This document shows, piece after piece, positions 27,450 through 39,683 of a stretch of 60,957 bases of DNA (the first letter of the stretch is position 1; each line of letters begins with the position of its first letter). Below the pieces are notes generated by a model, which was not told the origin of the DNA, made no database searches, and was given only the letters and a program-made list of their open reading frames with translations. The stretch is from Azospirillum isscasi. GTDB taxonomy: Bacteria > Pseudomonadota > Alphaproteobacteria > Azospirillales > Azospirillaceae. The position numbers were made by a program, and so were the translations under genes. The stretch is from contig NZ_JAUJFI010000012.1 of NCBI RefSeq assembly GCF_030849505.1, positions 1 through 60,957 on the forward strand, written 5' to 3'.

Positions 27450-28184
27450 TCAGATCCGCGACGGCGACAGGCGGAACTCCACCACCCGGCTGGACTGGGC
27501 CAGCTTGTCGATCAACTCCATCGGGTCCGGCGTGCCGCTGGCCTGGAGCGTGAGCTGGTATTCCAGGTGGCCGCTGCCGTTGCGCAGGTGGAAGGCCCAG
27601 GACACGATCTCGTAGCCGTGCTCCAGCGCCTTGGTGCGGATCGTCTCCGCCGGGGGCGCCTGATCGCGCTCGAACACCAGCATCACCTGGACCACCGTGT
27701 GGTGGGGCAGCGCCGCCTCCAGCCGGCGGAAGCCGCTCATCACCAGGATGACCATGAAGGCCGCGCCGATGGCCGCGACGTAGAAGCCGAGCCCGATGGC
27801 CACCCCCACCGCCGCCGCCGTCCAGATCGACGCCGCGGTGGACAGGCCGCGGATGGAAAAGCTTTCCCGCATGATGACCCCGGCGCCGAGGAAGCCGATG
27901 CCGGTCACGATGCCCTGGACGACCCGCGTCGGGTCGCCGCCCCCGCCGTTCCCCACGCCGCCCCCGATTCCGCCGTACCACAGGCCCGGATAGGCGTTGA
28001 CCACGGTCAGCGCCGTCGAGGCGAGGCAGACCAGCGCGTAGGTGCGCATCCCCGCCGCCCGCCCATGGAAGGAGCGCTCGTACCCCATCAGGATGCCGAG
28101 GAGCAGCGCCCCGGCCAGATGCAGAAGGATCATGCCGTTGGCGATCAGTTCGGCCTGCGACCAATAGGCGGACAGCCGGTCCAT
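27450..28184 (-). CDS. MgtC/SapB-family membrane protein
   Basis: This 244-residue inner-membrane protein has about five helices in residues 15-150, including the family signature RVVQGIVTGIGFLGAGVIMR. The cytoplasmic C-terminal part (about 160-240) looks like the ACT-like domain of MgtC. MgtC in pathogens restrains ATP synthase and helps growth at low magnesium; the role here is inferred only. It ends 13 bases from the stop of the convergent DinB gene and is divergent from the chemoreceptor gene. Confidence 0.92.
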   Translation of the reverse strand: MDRLSAYWSQAELIANGMILLHLAGALLLGILMGYERSFHGRAAGMRTYALVCLASTALTVVNAYPGLWYGGIGGGVGNGGGGDPTRVVQGIVTGIGFLGAGVIMRESFSIRGLSTAASIWTAAAVGVAIGLGFYVAAIGAAFMVILVMSGFRRLEAALPHHTVVQVMLVFERDQAPPAETIRTKALEHGYEIVSWAFHLRNGSGHLEYQLTLQASGTPDPMELIDKLAQSSRVVEFRLSPSRI

Positions 28185-28386
28185 GCTCCCCTCCCTCCGG
28201 AACGATCGGGCTGGAAGGGGAAGTGTAGCGCCGATTGGTTAGGGAAGGGTTCGGTTGCGGAAAACCCCCGCGCCGCCCATGCGGCATATTGGTCGGCCGC
28301 CGCCCCGCCAGCTAAAACCGGTTGCTTAAGTGTAAAATTTTTCTCAATTAGGAACGATTGCCTGCCCAGCCTTCTCAGGGGAAGAT

Positions 28387-30441
28387 ATGTTCGGCATCCT
28401 TTCTGCATTGTCCATCCGTGGCAAGGTGCTGACGGCCCTTCTGCTGCCGATGCTGGGTCTGCTCGCCTTCGCCGGCTTTACGGTCGCCGATCGCTGGCAG
28501 ACGGCCCGCGCCTTCGAGGAACTCCAGGGGTTGACCGATTCGGTCACCCGGATCAGCGCCCTCGTTCACGAACTCCAGAAGGAGCGTGGCTCCTCCGCGC
28601 TGTTCATCGGCAGCAAGGGAAGCCAGTTCCGCGCCGAACTGGACGCCCAGCGCGCGCAGACCGACCGGACGCTGGCCAATGTGAAGGCTCTGGTGACCGC
28701 GCCGGACAACGCCAGGCCGGCCTTTTCCGGCACGCTGTCCGCCGCCATGCGGGGGCTGGACGAGCTGGGCGCCCGGCGCAAGGCGGTCGATGCCCTGTCC
28801 CTGCCGGGGCCGGAGTCCTTCGCCTACTACACCGGGCCGATCCTGGCGCTGCTCGACGCCGCCACCGGGCTGCCGCACCACACCACCGACGGGGCGGTCG
28901 GCGTGCAGCTCGTCGCCTATCTGAACTTCATCCAGGGCAAGGAGCGCGCCGGGCAGGAGCGCGCGACCGGTGCCGCCGGCTTCGCCGCCGGGCGGTTCGA
29001 ACCGCCGGTGCACCAGCGGCTGACCGGGCTGATCGCCGCCCAGGACACCTATTTCGCCATGTTCCGCTCCCTGGCGACGGCGGAGCAGGCCGCCCTGTTC
29101 GGATCGATGTCCGAAGGCGCTCCGCTGGACGCGATCCGCCCCATGCGCAAGACCGCGCTCGACGGCGGCCCCGCCGGCGCGCTGGAGGGCATCCAGGCGC
29201 CGGTCTGGTTCCGGAAGGCGACCGACCGGATCGAAGCCATGAAGACGGTCGAGGACCGGCTCGCCGCCGACCTGCACGACCTCACCGCCCGGCGCGCCGC
29301 CGACGCCGACACGGCCTTCGCCCTGGTGGCCGCCCTCAGCGCCGTCGGGCTGCTGGTGACGCTCGGCCTTGCCTACGGCATCATCGCCGACGTCGCCGGC
29401 TCCATCGCCCGCGTCACCGAGGCCACCCACCGGCTGGCGGATGGCGACCTCGACGTCGCCCTGCCGCGGACCGGGCGGCGCGACGAGATCGGCACGCTCT
29501 ACGCCGCGCTGGCGACCTTCCGCGCCAACGCGATGGAACGGCGCCGCCTGGAGGCCGAACAGGAGCGGATGAAGGAGCAGGCCGAGGCCGACAAGCGCCG
29601 CACCCTGAACAGCCTCGCCGACGGCTTCGAGAACAGCGTCGAGCACGTCGCCCGCACCGTGAAGTCCTTCGCCACGGGCATGCAGGGCAGCGCCGAGAAG
29701 CTGACCAGCACGGCGCAGGACACCTCCCAGCGGTCCGTCGTCATGTCCAGCGCGGCGGAGCAGGTGTCCGGCAACGTCCACACCGTCGCCGCGGCGGCGG
29801 AGGAGCTGCACGCCTCCATCGGAGAGATCGCCCGTCAGGTCGTCGAAGCCTCCGAGGTGTCCCGCCGCGCGGTGCAGGAGGCCGACGACACCAGCGCCAC
29901 CGTGCAGGGGCTCGCCGCCGCCGCCGAGCGCATCGGCGAGGTGGGCAAGCTGATTTCCGCCATCGCCGCCCAGACCAACCTGCTGGCCCTGAACGCGACC
30001 ATCGAGGCGGCCCGGGCCGGCGAGGCGGGCAAGGGTTTCGCCGTCGTCGCCAACGAGGTGAAGAACCTCGCCGGCCAGACCGCGCGGGCGACCGGCGACA
30101 TCGAATCGCAGGTTGCCGCCATCCAGGCCGAGACCCGGAAGGCGGTCGAGGCGATCGGCGCCATCTCCAGCACCATCGGGATGATCAGCAACATCAACAC
30201 CACCGTCGCCGCGGCGGTCGAACAGCAGGGCGCGGCCACCCGCGAAATCACCCGCAACGTCCAGCAGGCCGCCAGCGGCACCAGCGAGGTGTCCACGGCC
30301 ATCACCGAAGTCCTGGGCGCCGCGAACCTGACCGGCAGCGAGGCGCAGGACGTGCTGACGACCGCCTCCGATCTGGTGCGGCAGGCCAACCTGCTGTGGA
30401 CAGAGATGACCGGCTTCGTCAACCGCGTGCGTTCAGCCTGA
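28387..30441 (+). CDS. Methyl-accepting chemotaxis protein with NIT sensor domain
   Basis: This 684-residue membrane chemoreceptor has TM1 at about 12-32, then a periplasmic NIT-type (nitrate/nitrite sensing) four-helix domain to about 305 with the marker HELQKERGSSALFI. TM2 follows at about 310-333, then HAMP (about 333-385) and the cytoplasmic signalling domain (about 430-670) with the invariant tip AAQTNLLALNATIEAARAGE. There is no CheR-binding pentapeptide at the C-terminus, which ends NRVRSA. The ligand could be nitrate or nitrite by family, but this is not proved. No other chemotaxis gene is in the window, so it is an orphan receptor. Confidence 0.93.
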   Translation: MFGILSALSIRGKVLTALLLPMLGLLAFAGFTVADRWQTARAFEELQGLTDSVTRISALVHELQKERGSSALFIGSKGSQFRAELDAQRAQTDRTLANVKALVTAPDNARPAFSGTLSAAMRGLDELGARRKAVDALSLPGPESFAYYTGPILALLDAATGLPHHTTDGAVGVQLVAYLNFIQGKERAGQERATGAAGFAAGRFEPPVHQRLTGLIAAQDTYFAMFRSLATAEQAALFGSMSEGAPLDAIRPMRKTALDGGPAGALEGIQAPVWFRKATDRIEAMKTVEDRLAADLHDLTARRAADADTAFALVAALSAVGLLVTLGLAYGIIADVAGSIARVTEATHRLADGDLDVALPRTGRRDEIGTLYAALATFRANAMERRRLEAEQERMKEQAEADKRRTLNSLADGFENSVEHVARTVKSFATGMQGSAEKLTSTAQDTSQRSVVMSSAAEQVSGNVHTVAAAAEELHASIGEIARQVVEASEVSRRAVQEADDTSATVQGLAAAAERIGEVGKLISAIAAQTNLLALNATIEAARAGEAGKGFAVVANEVKNLAGQTARATGDIESQVAAIQAETRKAVEAIGAISSTIGMISNINTTVAAAVEQQGAATREITRNVQQAASGTSEVSTAITEVLGAANLTGSEAQDVLTTASDLVRQANLLWTEMTGFVNRVRSA

Positions 30442-30451
30442 TAGCGCGGGC

Positions 30452-30829
30452 CTATCCCATCGCCGTCAGCGACCAGCGGGCGAGCAGAGCCACCAGCAAC
30501 CCCTCCGCCGCGGCCAGCATCAGCCGGAGCATCAGGCTCACGAGGTCGGTGAAACGGTCGCGGCGGGGGAACACTTCGCCCAGCATGCCGGCGACGGCGC
30601 GGCGCAGGTTCAGGCTCACGAGGCCGATCACCAGCGCCACCGCGGCGGTGCCGACCACGTAATAGAGCGCACCCTTCCAGCCGGCGAAGGACTGCGGGTT
30701 TTCCAGGTAGAAGAGCGTGCCGACGAGGATCCACACGGCGGACGGCCAGACGCCCACCATGTCGGCGCCGCCGGGCGCCGGCGCCTCGGGCGGCGGCTCT
30801 CCGGGTGGGGGTTGCGCGCTCCAGGGCAC
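30452..30829 (-). CDS. Hypothetical membrane protein
   Basis: This 125-residue protein of no recognised family has a Pro-rich start, then hydrophobic segments AVWILVGTLFYL, GALYYVVGTAAVALVIGLVS and LMLRLMLAAAEGLLVALLA, for about three membrane helices. An internal ATG (MVGVWPSAV, residue 24) is an alternative start that removes the Pro-rich part. It begins 12 bases after the stop of the PAS_5-like gene in the same direction and may be co-transcribed; it is convergent with the chemoreceptor gene, ten bases away. Confidence 0.65.
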   Translation of the reverse strand: MPWSAQPPPGEPPPEAPAPGGADMVGVWPSAVWILVGTLFYLENPQSFAGWKGALYYVVGTAAVALVIGLVSLNLRRAVAGMLGEVFPRRDRFTDLVSLMLRLMLAAAEGLLVALLARWSLTAMG

Positions 30830-30841
30830 CGCCGCCGCCCG

Positions 30842-31669
30842 TCAGCCCCCCGGCACGTGCCGGTAGGCCAGCACGCAGGCCGGGCGGCCGTCCTCATCGG
30901 CCAGCGGCAGCAGAAGTTCGACGAAGCGCGCCCCCGGCAGCATCGGGTCGTTGCGCACCAGAAGGCCGCGCGGCTCCCCCGCCTCCAGGCAGGCGCGCAG
31001 GTCGGCGATGAAGCGCGCCGCCGCGTCGGCCGGGTGGCAGTCGCCGACCGGGCGCGGCACCGCGCGCTGCCCGATCCGCCGCTGCACCGCCCGCCCGCAG
31101 GCGCGGTAGAGGAAATCCTCGCCGCCGCGCAGCGGCTCCATCAGGCACAGGCGCGGCACGCATTCGCGGATCTGGGCGGTGTCGATGTCGCGCGCTTCCG
31201 GCATCGGGCGCCCGCGGCGGACGCGCCGCCAATGGACGTGGAGCAGGCTGGCGATCTGCGGGATCTGGTCGAGGTCCAACGGCTCCGACCGGCAGACCGG
31301 CGGGGCGGGCGGCGGCACCGGAACGGCGGGTGCGGGGGCCGTGGCCGCGGGAGACGGCGCCGCCGCCACGGCCTCCGGGACCGGCTTCGGCGCGGGAGCC
31401 GTGGGCGGGGCCGGGCGGCTGGCGAAGACCGGCTGGCGCTCCGGGCGCCCGCCGTGCTTCTTCAGCATCGGCAGCGGCGCCCAAGTCGGGCAGGTGTGGT
31501 AGGAGCGGGTGACCTTCCGGTAATCCTGGCTGGTCGCCGTCCGGCATTCCCCCTCCGCGCTGTAGCGGTCGACGTGGACGAGCGTGTTGTCGTCCGACAG
31601 GGCGCGGTCGCCCCCCCACGAAACGCAGGCGGCGCAGGCGCGGCTGTCCTTGGCGAAGGCGTGGGTCAT
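30842..31669 (-). CDS. PAS_5-like protein with N-terminal Cys pairs
   Basis: In this 275-residue protein, residues 1-65 hold four Cys (CAAC, CRTA and CPTW), which could form a zinc site or contact haem. A Pro/Ala-rich linker (about 75-125) follows, and the C-terminal 145 residues resemble PAS_5: IRECVPRLCLMEPLRGGEDF, FLYRACGRAVQRRIGQRAV and RFVELLLPLADEDGRP. This is the second PAS_5-type protein in the window (the other is at 24133). Its ATG at 31669 is preceded by weak ribosome-site sequence. Function unknown; a redox or metal-sensing role is an inference from the Cys. Confidence 0.75.
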   Translation of the reverse strand: MTHAFAKDSRACAACVSWGGDRALSDDNTLVHVDRYSAEGECRTATSQDYRKVTRSYHTCPTWAPLPMLKKHGGRPERQPVFASRPAPPTAPAPKPVPEAVAAAPSPAATAPAPAVPVPPPAPPVCRSEPLDLDQIPQIASLLHVHWRRVRRGRPMPEARDIDTAQIRECVPRLCLMEPLRGGEDFLYRACGRAVQRRIGQRAVPRPVGDCHPADAAARFIADLRACLEAGEPRGLLVRNDPMLPGARFVELLLPLADEDGRPACVLAYRHVPGG

Positions 31670-32005
31670 CGTGGGGCGCGAACTCCGGCGGCGGTCAGGA
31701 TCGGCAAAAGGAACGGTTTTGCGGGCTTCTCCCGCGGAACAATCTCGGGATGCACGGCGGTTCCGGTGCACCCCGATTGATGACGCCCTTTCGGCGCGGG
31801 TTCAAGCCCCGCCTCGCCGCCCGCCGGCGATGTTTCAGACATGTGGCCCGCGCATCAACCCAACCTCTTCCCCCGCGGCGCCTTGTTCCCTATAAAGGGG
31901 CCTCGCAACGACACACATTGACCCGTGCCCCCTCACACCCGAGCCCCGCCAAGGGGCCAATGGCGCGAGGGGGCTTTTGCTGCACGAACGTCGAGAAGCG
32001 GACCC
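31670..32005. other. Intergenic region before carB
   Basis: This 336-base gap lies between the divergent PAS_5-like gene and carB. It contains the nested hairpin at 31927-31978 and no ORF that I can support. A TATAAA at about 31892 could belong to a -10 element for carB, but I cannot find a convincing -35. Confidence 0.6.
31927..31978 (+). promoter_or_regulatory. Nested hairpin with T-run in carB leader (possible attenuator)
   Basis: GCCCCCTC (31927-31934) pairs with GAGGGGGC (31967-31974), which is followed by TTTT. Inside the loop GCCCC (31943-31947) pairs with GGGGC (31953-31957). It ends 27 bases before the carB ATG, in the same direction, so it looks like an intrinsic terminator within a leader. 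No leader peptide is evident. Confidence 0.5.
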
Positions 32006-35257
<3,252 letters not shown>

Positions 35258-35265
35258 GACGGTTT

Positions 35266-35296
35266 ACGGCGCGGCGGACCTCCTCCGCCGCGCCGT
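35266..35296 (+). terminator. Hairpin between carB and greA
   Basis: A 13-bp perfect stem (ACGGCGCGGCGGA / TCCGCCGCGCCGT) with a 5-base loop starts nine bases after the carB stop. Only AGCTTT follows, so termination may be partial and some read-through into greA is likely. Confidence 0.65.
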
Positions 35297-35339
35297 AGCT
35301 TTCCCAGGGCGCTGCGTCGGCATGGTGATGGATTGAACG

Positions 35340-35813
35340 ATGGAAAAAGTTCCAATGACTGCGGCGGGATACAACCGCCTGCAAGAGGAGTTGAAGCACC
35401 TCAAGACTGTCGAACGGCCCAACGTCATCAAGGCGATTGCCGAGGCGCGTGAGCACGGGGACCTGTCGGAAAACGCCGAGTACACCGCCGCGCGCGAGCG
35501 CCAGAGCTTCATCGAAGGCCGCGTCGCGGAGCTGGAGGACAAGATCAGCCGCGCCGAGGTCATCGACCCGACCAAGCTGTCCGGCAAGTCGGTGAAGTTC
35601 GGCGCCACGGTGACGCTGGCGGACGAGGACACCGACGAGGAGATCACCTATCAGATCGTCGGCCAGGACGAGAGCGACATCAAGAACGGCATGCTCTCCA
35701 TCCAGGCGCCGCTGGCCCGCGCGCTGATCAACAAGTCGGTCGGCGACAGCGTGGAGGTGTCCACCCCCGGCGGCTCCAAGGTCTACGAGATCGTCACCGT
35801 CGCCTTCAAGTAG
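35340..35813 (+). CDS. greA: Transcription elongation factor GreA
   Basis: This 157-residue factor rescues backtracked RNA polymerase by stimulating transcript cleavage. The N-terminal coiled coil holds the start [19 protein letters not shown], with the basic patch [20 protein letters not shown] and [14 protein letters not shown]; the acidic tip residues Asp and Glu lie in this stretch. The C-terminal FKBP-like domain includes [20 protein letters not shown]. Length and sequence are standard. No strong ribosome site is seen before the ATG. It ends at a 21-bp bidirectional terminator. Confidence 0.98.
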   Translation: MEKVPMTAAGYNRLQEELKHLKTVERPNVIKAIAEAREHGDLSENAEYTAARERQSFIEGRVAELEDKISRAEVIDPTKLSGKSVKFGATVTLADEDTDEEITYQIVGQDESDIKNGMLSIQAPLARALINKSVGDSVEVSTPGGSKVYEIVTVAFK

Positions 35814-35862
35814 GCGCCGGTTCAAACTGAGGGGGTTTTCACCCCGCCACCGACCGCGAGCC

Positions 35863-35909
35863 GAAACGGAACGCCCCGCGCCGACAACCGGCGCGGGGCG
35901 TTCCGTTTC
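35863..35909. terminator. Bidirectional terminator between greA and hydrolase gene
   Basis: A 21-bp perfect stem starts GAAACGGAACGCCCCGCG on the left and ends GTTTC on the right, with a 5-base loop. It lies between the rightward greA and the leftward hydrolase gene, with short T-rich ends on both strands. Confidence 0.85.
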
Positions 35910-35925
35910 ATCCCGAAGGCTCTTT

Positions 35926-36855
35926 CTACCCCCGCAGCCGCTCCGCCAGGAAGGCGCTGACCCGCTCGATGGCGTCCCGGCGGGCGGACTCGTCGGTGCC
36001 GACCGTCGCCTCGCCCGCCGGGGCGGTCGCCAGATTGCGGCGCTTGCGCAGCGGCGAATGGGGGGAATCGAAGCCGTGGTGGGCGTCGGGATAAACCACC
36101 ACCTCGGTGCGCTCCTTCACCGGCTCGCGGCTCGCCAGTTCCAGGCAGCGGTCGGCGGGGGTCCATTCGTCCTTGCCGCCCAACAGCATCAGGAGCGGCC
36201 CCTCCGGCTGCCAGTCCGCGTCGTTCAGGGGCGTCCGGCAGCCGGGATAGAAGGCGACGGCGGCGCGGAAGCCGTTCCCCTGCCCGCCCGGCCCATAGGC
36301 CGCCAGCACCGTGCCAGCCCCCTGCGACCAGCCCATCAGCGCGATCCGCTCGCTGTCCACGTCGCTGCGCGCACGGAGATAGGCCAGCGCCGCCCAGGCG
36401 TCGCGCTTGCGCTCCTCGGTCGCGCGGACGGGGCGGTCCCTGACGGTGCAGACCTCCTCCACGCCGCGCGGGCCGAAGCTGTCCACCATCAGCACCGCAT
36501 AGCCCTGCTGGCGCAGGGTCAGCGCCCAATCGATGTGCCGGGCCGACACCCGCCCGGTCTTGGCGTAGAGGCCGCTGCACCCGTGCAGCAGCACGACCGT
36601 GGGAAAGGGGCCGTCGCTGCGGGGGCGCAGGAAGCGCCCTGTCAGGGGCGTCGGCGCACCGCTGGTCAGGTCGGCGTCGAGCGAGGGGAAGCGGACGATC
36701 TCCTCCGCATGCACGCCCGTCGTGGCGGCGTGGGCCGGCGGAGAACCGGCCAGGAGCGGCAGAGCCAGCGCGGCGGCGAGCGCCAGCGCGGACAGAACGG
36801 CACACGACCGTGGGGCGCGCGGCGGAAGGGTACGGCGGCGGGGTGGGGCCATCAT
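35926..36855 (-). CDS. Exported dienelactone hydrolase-family protein
   Basis: This alpha/beta hydrolase of about 309 residues has a Sec signal (SCAVLSALALAAALALPLLA, following an Arg-rich start). The catalytic triad is readable: Ser in GWSQGAGT, Asp in GGKDEWTPADRC and His in YPDAHHGFDSP. The oxyanion region is VVLLHGCSGLY. Dienelactone hydrolases normally use Cys as nucleophile; here it is Ser. The substrate is unknown. Two ATGs lie in tandem at 36855 and 36852 behind GGGAG; the second has better spacing. It is convergent with greA, and downstream of the lrp-like gene but separated from it by a large hairpin. Confidence 0.85.
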   Translation of the reverse strand: MMAPPRRRTLPPRAPRSCAVLSALALAAALALPLLAGSPPAHAATTGVHAEEIVRFPSLDADLTSGAPTPLTGRFLRPRSDGPFPTVVLLHGCSGLYAKTGRVSARHIDWALTLRQQGYAVLMVDSFGPRGVEEVCTVRDRPVRATEERKRDAWAALAYLRARSDVDSERIALMGWSQGAGTVLAAYGPGGQGNGFRAAVAFYPGCRTPLNDADWQPEGPLLMLLGGKDEWTPADRCLELASREPVKERTEVVVYPDAHHGFDSPHSPLRKRRNLATAPAGEATVGTDESARRDAIERVSAFLAERLRG

Positions 36856-37010
36856 CGTCTCCCGGTCACGGACAGGATCGGCGGAATTGGATGTGCGAGA
36901 GTTTAGCAACCTCCGCCGCGGAAAACATCGCACGCGCGAAGACTGGCTGGAATCCATTTTTGAAAAGGTTCGCCGTCACAAGATTGCGCCAGGACCGTTT
37001 CCCGAAACGC

Positions 37011-37058
37011 GGACAGCCGGCAACACGCCCCATGGTCTGGGTGTGTTGCCGGCTGTCC
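37011..37058 (-). terminator. Large hairpin after Lrp gene
   Basis: A 20-bp stem with one mismatch (GGACAGCCGGCAACACGCCC against its partner at 37039-37058) has an 8-base loop. Outer bases CCGTTT and AAACGG extend it across a bulge. It lies 29 bases past the leftward Lrp-family gene and probably ends its transcript. Confidence 0.75.
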
Positions 37059-37087
37059 GGAAAACGGTGCGTCGGTGCGGAGCCGCG

Positions 37088-37642
37088 TCAGCGGCGCGCC
37101 AGACGGGTCGAGGATTCGTCCTCGTCCTCCTCGTCGTCATCCTCCAGCGAGTCGGGGATGTCGGGCGAGTCCACGTCGATCGGCACACCGGGCGTGTGCT
37201 TCGACGTGCGGATCGACAGGGCCGACTTGACGTGCGCCACGTTGGGCGCCGCCGTCAGCTTCGTGGTCAGGAAGCGCTGGTAGTCGTCCCAGTCCTCCGC
37301 CACGATCTTCAGCAGGAAATCATACTCGCCGGCCAGCATGTTGCACTCGCGCACCATGGGCCAGGAGTTGACGAGTTCCTCGAATTTCTTTAGGTCCGCT
37401 TCAGCTTGGCTGGACAGGCCGACCTGGGCGAACACGGTGACACCGAACCCGAGCGCGTCGGGATTGATGTCGGCGTGATAGCCGCGGATGAAGCCCGCCT
37501 CTTCCAAGGCACGGACACGCCGCAAACACGGAGGGGCAGAGATGCCGGCACGCCTCGCGAGTTCTACGTTGGTCATCCGGCCGTCATTTTGCAGGTCGCG
37601 CAAAATCCGCCGGTCAATTCGGTCGAGTTTGACCCGCCGCAT
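37088..37642 (-). CDS. Lrp/AsnC-family transcriptional regulator
   Basis: This 184-residue regulator starts with an AsnC-type helix-turn-helix (IDRRILRDLQNDGRMTNVEL, then ARRAGISAPPCLRRVRALEE). The RAM ligand domain follows (about 70-150) with VRECNMLAGEYDFLLKIVAE. Such proteins sense amino acids and form octamers. The last 30 residues are an acidic tail (SLEDDDEEDEDES) not found in typical 150-160-residue family members. Its target cannot be named; it is divergent from the ELM1-like gene across 197 bases. Confidence 0.92.
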   Translation of the reverse strand: MRRVKLDRIDRRILRDLQNDGRMTNVELARRAGISAPPCLRRVRALEEAGFIRGYHADINPDALGFGVTVFAQVGLSSQAEADLKKFEELVNSWPMVRECNMLAGEYDFLLKIVAEDWDDYQRFLTTKLTAAPNVAHVKSALSIRTSKHTPGVPIDVDSPDIPDSLEDDDEEDEDESSTRLARR

Positions 37643-37839
37643 GGTTTACTCGGTCGCTCCGGGGGTGATCTGAAGAAAGGATATTACACGGTGAGGCCAC
37701 CCACGCCAAGCAGGAAACCCGCACCGGCGCCGGTGGAAAAACCTTCCATCCATACATCCGGCCCCGACACCCGCCCAAATGCCCGCCAGGACGTCAGCCC
37801 GCGCGACAACCGGCCGCACCCCCAACCATCCGTGTGACG

Positions 37840-38841
37840 ATGCATTCCACCCTTTCCGGTTCCCTCTCCTGCTGGGTCGTGTCGGACGGCAAGGCCGGCA
37901 TGGAAAACCAGTGCATCGGCCTTGCCGAGGCGCTGGGCCTCGCCCCCGTCGTCAAGCGCGTGCGGCTGCGCAGCCCATGGCGCCAGCTCAGCCCGTTCCT
38001 TCGGCTGGGCAACCGCTTCGCCGCCGGGCCGGAGGGCGATCCCATCCGCGCGCCCTGGCCCGACCTGATGATCGGCTCCGGACGTCAGGCCATCGCGCCG
38101 CTGCTGGCCGCCAGCAAGCTGTCGCGCGGGCGCACCTTCACCGTCTACATCCAGGACCCGCAGATCGACCCGCGCCACTTCGGCCTCGTGGTGGTGCCCC
38201 GCCACGACCGACTGCGCGGCCCCAACGTCATGGCCACCCGCGGCGCCCTGCACCGGGTCACGCCGGCGCTGCTGGCCGCCGCGGCGGAGCGCCACGCCCC
38301 CCGCCTCGCCCACCTGCCGCACCCGCGCGTCGCCGTGCTGATCGGCGGCACCAACGGCGTCTACGCCCTGACCCCGACCATCATGGGCGACGTGGCGGAG
38401 AAGCTGTCGGAACTGGCCCGCACCAACGGCGCCGGGCTGATGGTCACCCCGTCGCGGCGCACCGGCGCCGACAACGAGGCGATCCTGCGCGCCCGCCTGA
38501 ACGGCCTGCCGGCGGAGGTGTGGGACGGCACCGGCGAGAATCCTTATTTCGCCTATCTCGGGCTGGCCGACGCGGTGGTGGTGACCTGCGACAGCGTGTC
38601 GATGACCTCGGAAGCCTGCTCCACCGGCAAGCCGGTCTATGTGATCGAGCTGGAGGGCGGCTCGCCCAAGTTCCGCCGCTTCCATGAAGGGCTCTACGGC
38701 GACGGCATCACCCGGCCCTTCACCGGGGCGCTGGAGCATTGGACTCACCCCACGTTGGACGACACCCGGCAAGTCGCGGAAGAGTTGCGCCACCGCCTGC
38801 TGGCCCATCGCGCAAAACACGGCGCCCGCCCCCCGGAATAG
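37840..38841 (+). CDS. ELM1-family protein (mitochondrial fission ELM1-like)
   Basis: This 333-residue protein of the DUF1022/ELM1 family, known from plant mitochondrial fission and widespread in alphaproteobacteria, has the conserved start WVVSDGKAGMENQCIGLAEA, then VYIQDPQIDPRHFGLVVVP and the closing VVTCDSVSMTSEACSTGKPV. The last resembles the nucleotide-binding region of GT-B glycosyltransferases, so a transferase role is plausible. I start at the ATG at 37840; a GTG two codons upstream is possible. It precedes two Fe(II)/2-oxoglutarate oxygenases. Confidence 0.88.
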   Translation: MHSTLSGSLSCWVVSDGKAGMENQCIGLAEALGLAPVVKRVRLRSPWRQLSPFLRLGNRFAAGPEGDPIRAPWPDLMIGSGRQAIAPLLAASKLSRGRTFTVYIQDPQIDPRHFGLVVVPRHDRLRGPNVMATRGALHRVTPALLAAAAERHAPRLAHLPHPRVAVLIGGTNGVYALTPTIMGDVAEKLSELARTNGAGLMVTPSRRTGADNEAILRARLNGLPAEVWDGTGENPYFAYLGLADAVVVTCDSVSMTSEACSTGKPVYVIELEGGSPKFRRFHEGLYGDGITRPFTGALEHWTHPTLDDTRQVAEELRHRLLAHRAKHGARPPE

Positions 38842-39001
38842 AGATCAGGCCGGCGCGGCCACAGCCCCCTATTTACTTAGTCTGTCCGGGTCTGTCCGGA
38901 TGCGATTCCTTTCAAATGGTTCATGAACGTTTTTTCACTCAGCACGCATGCTGGAGCATGGTAATCCGCCTGTATCGCCGGGACGCATTGGAATCTCTCG
39001 C

Positions 39002-39658
39002 ATGGTCTCGCCTGACACGGTCCAGAATGCCTTCATCCGCTGCCTGGACGACGCCCTGATCAAGGATGAGCCCTATCGCCATTGGCTGCTGTCGCGCGCG
39101 CTTCCGGAGGAGGCCGCGGAGGGCATCGCCGGCCTGCCCTGGGCGCCGCCGCCCGTCGGCGACACCCAGGGCAAGCGGGACACCAACAACGCCACGCGCA
39201 GCTATTTCAGCGTCCGGAGCCGTGCCGAGCACGCCGTCTGCGATGCGGTCGCCGGGGCGTTCCAGGGGCGGGCGGTGACACAGGCCATCCGGCGCGCCTG
39301 CGGCGTCGATCTGTCCGGCAGCTCGCTGCGCATCGAATACTGCCAGGACACCGACGGCTTCTGGCTGGAGCCGCACACGGACATCGGCGTCAAGAAGTTC
39401 ACGATGCTGATCTACCTGTCGAAGGGGCCGGACTGCGCCGACTGGGGCACCGACGTGCTGAACGCTTCCCGCACCGTGGTCGCCCGCGCGCCCTTCGCCT
39501 TCAACGGCGGACTGGTCTTCATCCCCGGAACGGACACCTGGCACGGCTTCGCGCCGCGCCCGATCCGGGGGGTGCGCAAGTCGATCATCGTGAATTATGT
39601 CGGCCCGGAATGGCGCGCCCGCCACGAGCTGGCCTTTCCCGACACGCCCGTGGCGTGA
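39002..39658 (+). CDS. 2-oxoglutarate/Fe(II) oxygenase-like protein
   Basis: This 218-residue protein has a jelly-roll oxygenase pattern. The iron site HxD reads EPHTDIGVKKFTMLIYLSKG, the distal His is in TWHGFAPRPIRG, and the 2-oxoglutarate Arg is in GVRKSIIVNY. The N-terminal 60 residues are helical and may bind the substrate. The substrate is unknown. GGAATC precedes the ATG at 39002. It runs 25 bases ahead of a second oxygenase of related fold, so the pair is probably co-expressed. Confidence 0.82.
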   Translation: MVSPDTVQNAFIRCLDDALIKDEPYRHWLLSRALPEEAAEGIAGLPWAPPPVGDTQGKRDTNNATRSYFSVRSRAEHAVCDAVAGAFQGRAVTQAIRRACGVDLSGSSLRIEYCQDTDGFWLEPHTDIGVKKFTMLIYLSKGPDCADWGTDVLNASRTVVARAPFAFNGGLVFIPGTDTWHGFAPRPIRGVRKSIIVNYVGPEWRARHELAFPDTPVA

Positions 39659-39683
39659 GATGCCGCCGTCTGGAGACCGCCCC

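Noticed and set aside
27567-30662. A 1,031-codon plus-strand frame overlapping mgtC and the chemoreceptor
   Set aside because: It is out of frame with the chemoreceptor and crosses the promoter region; the product is Arg/Pro-rich and meaningless.
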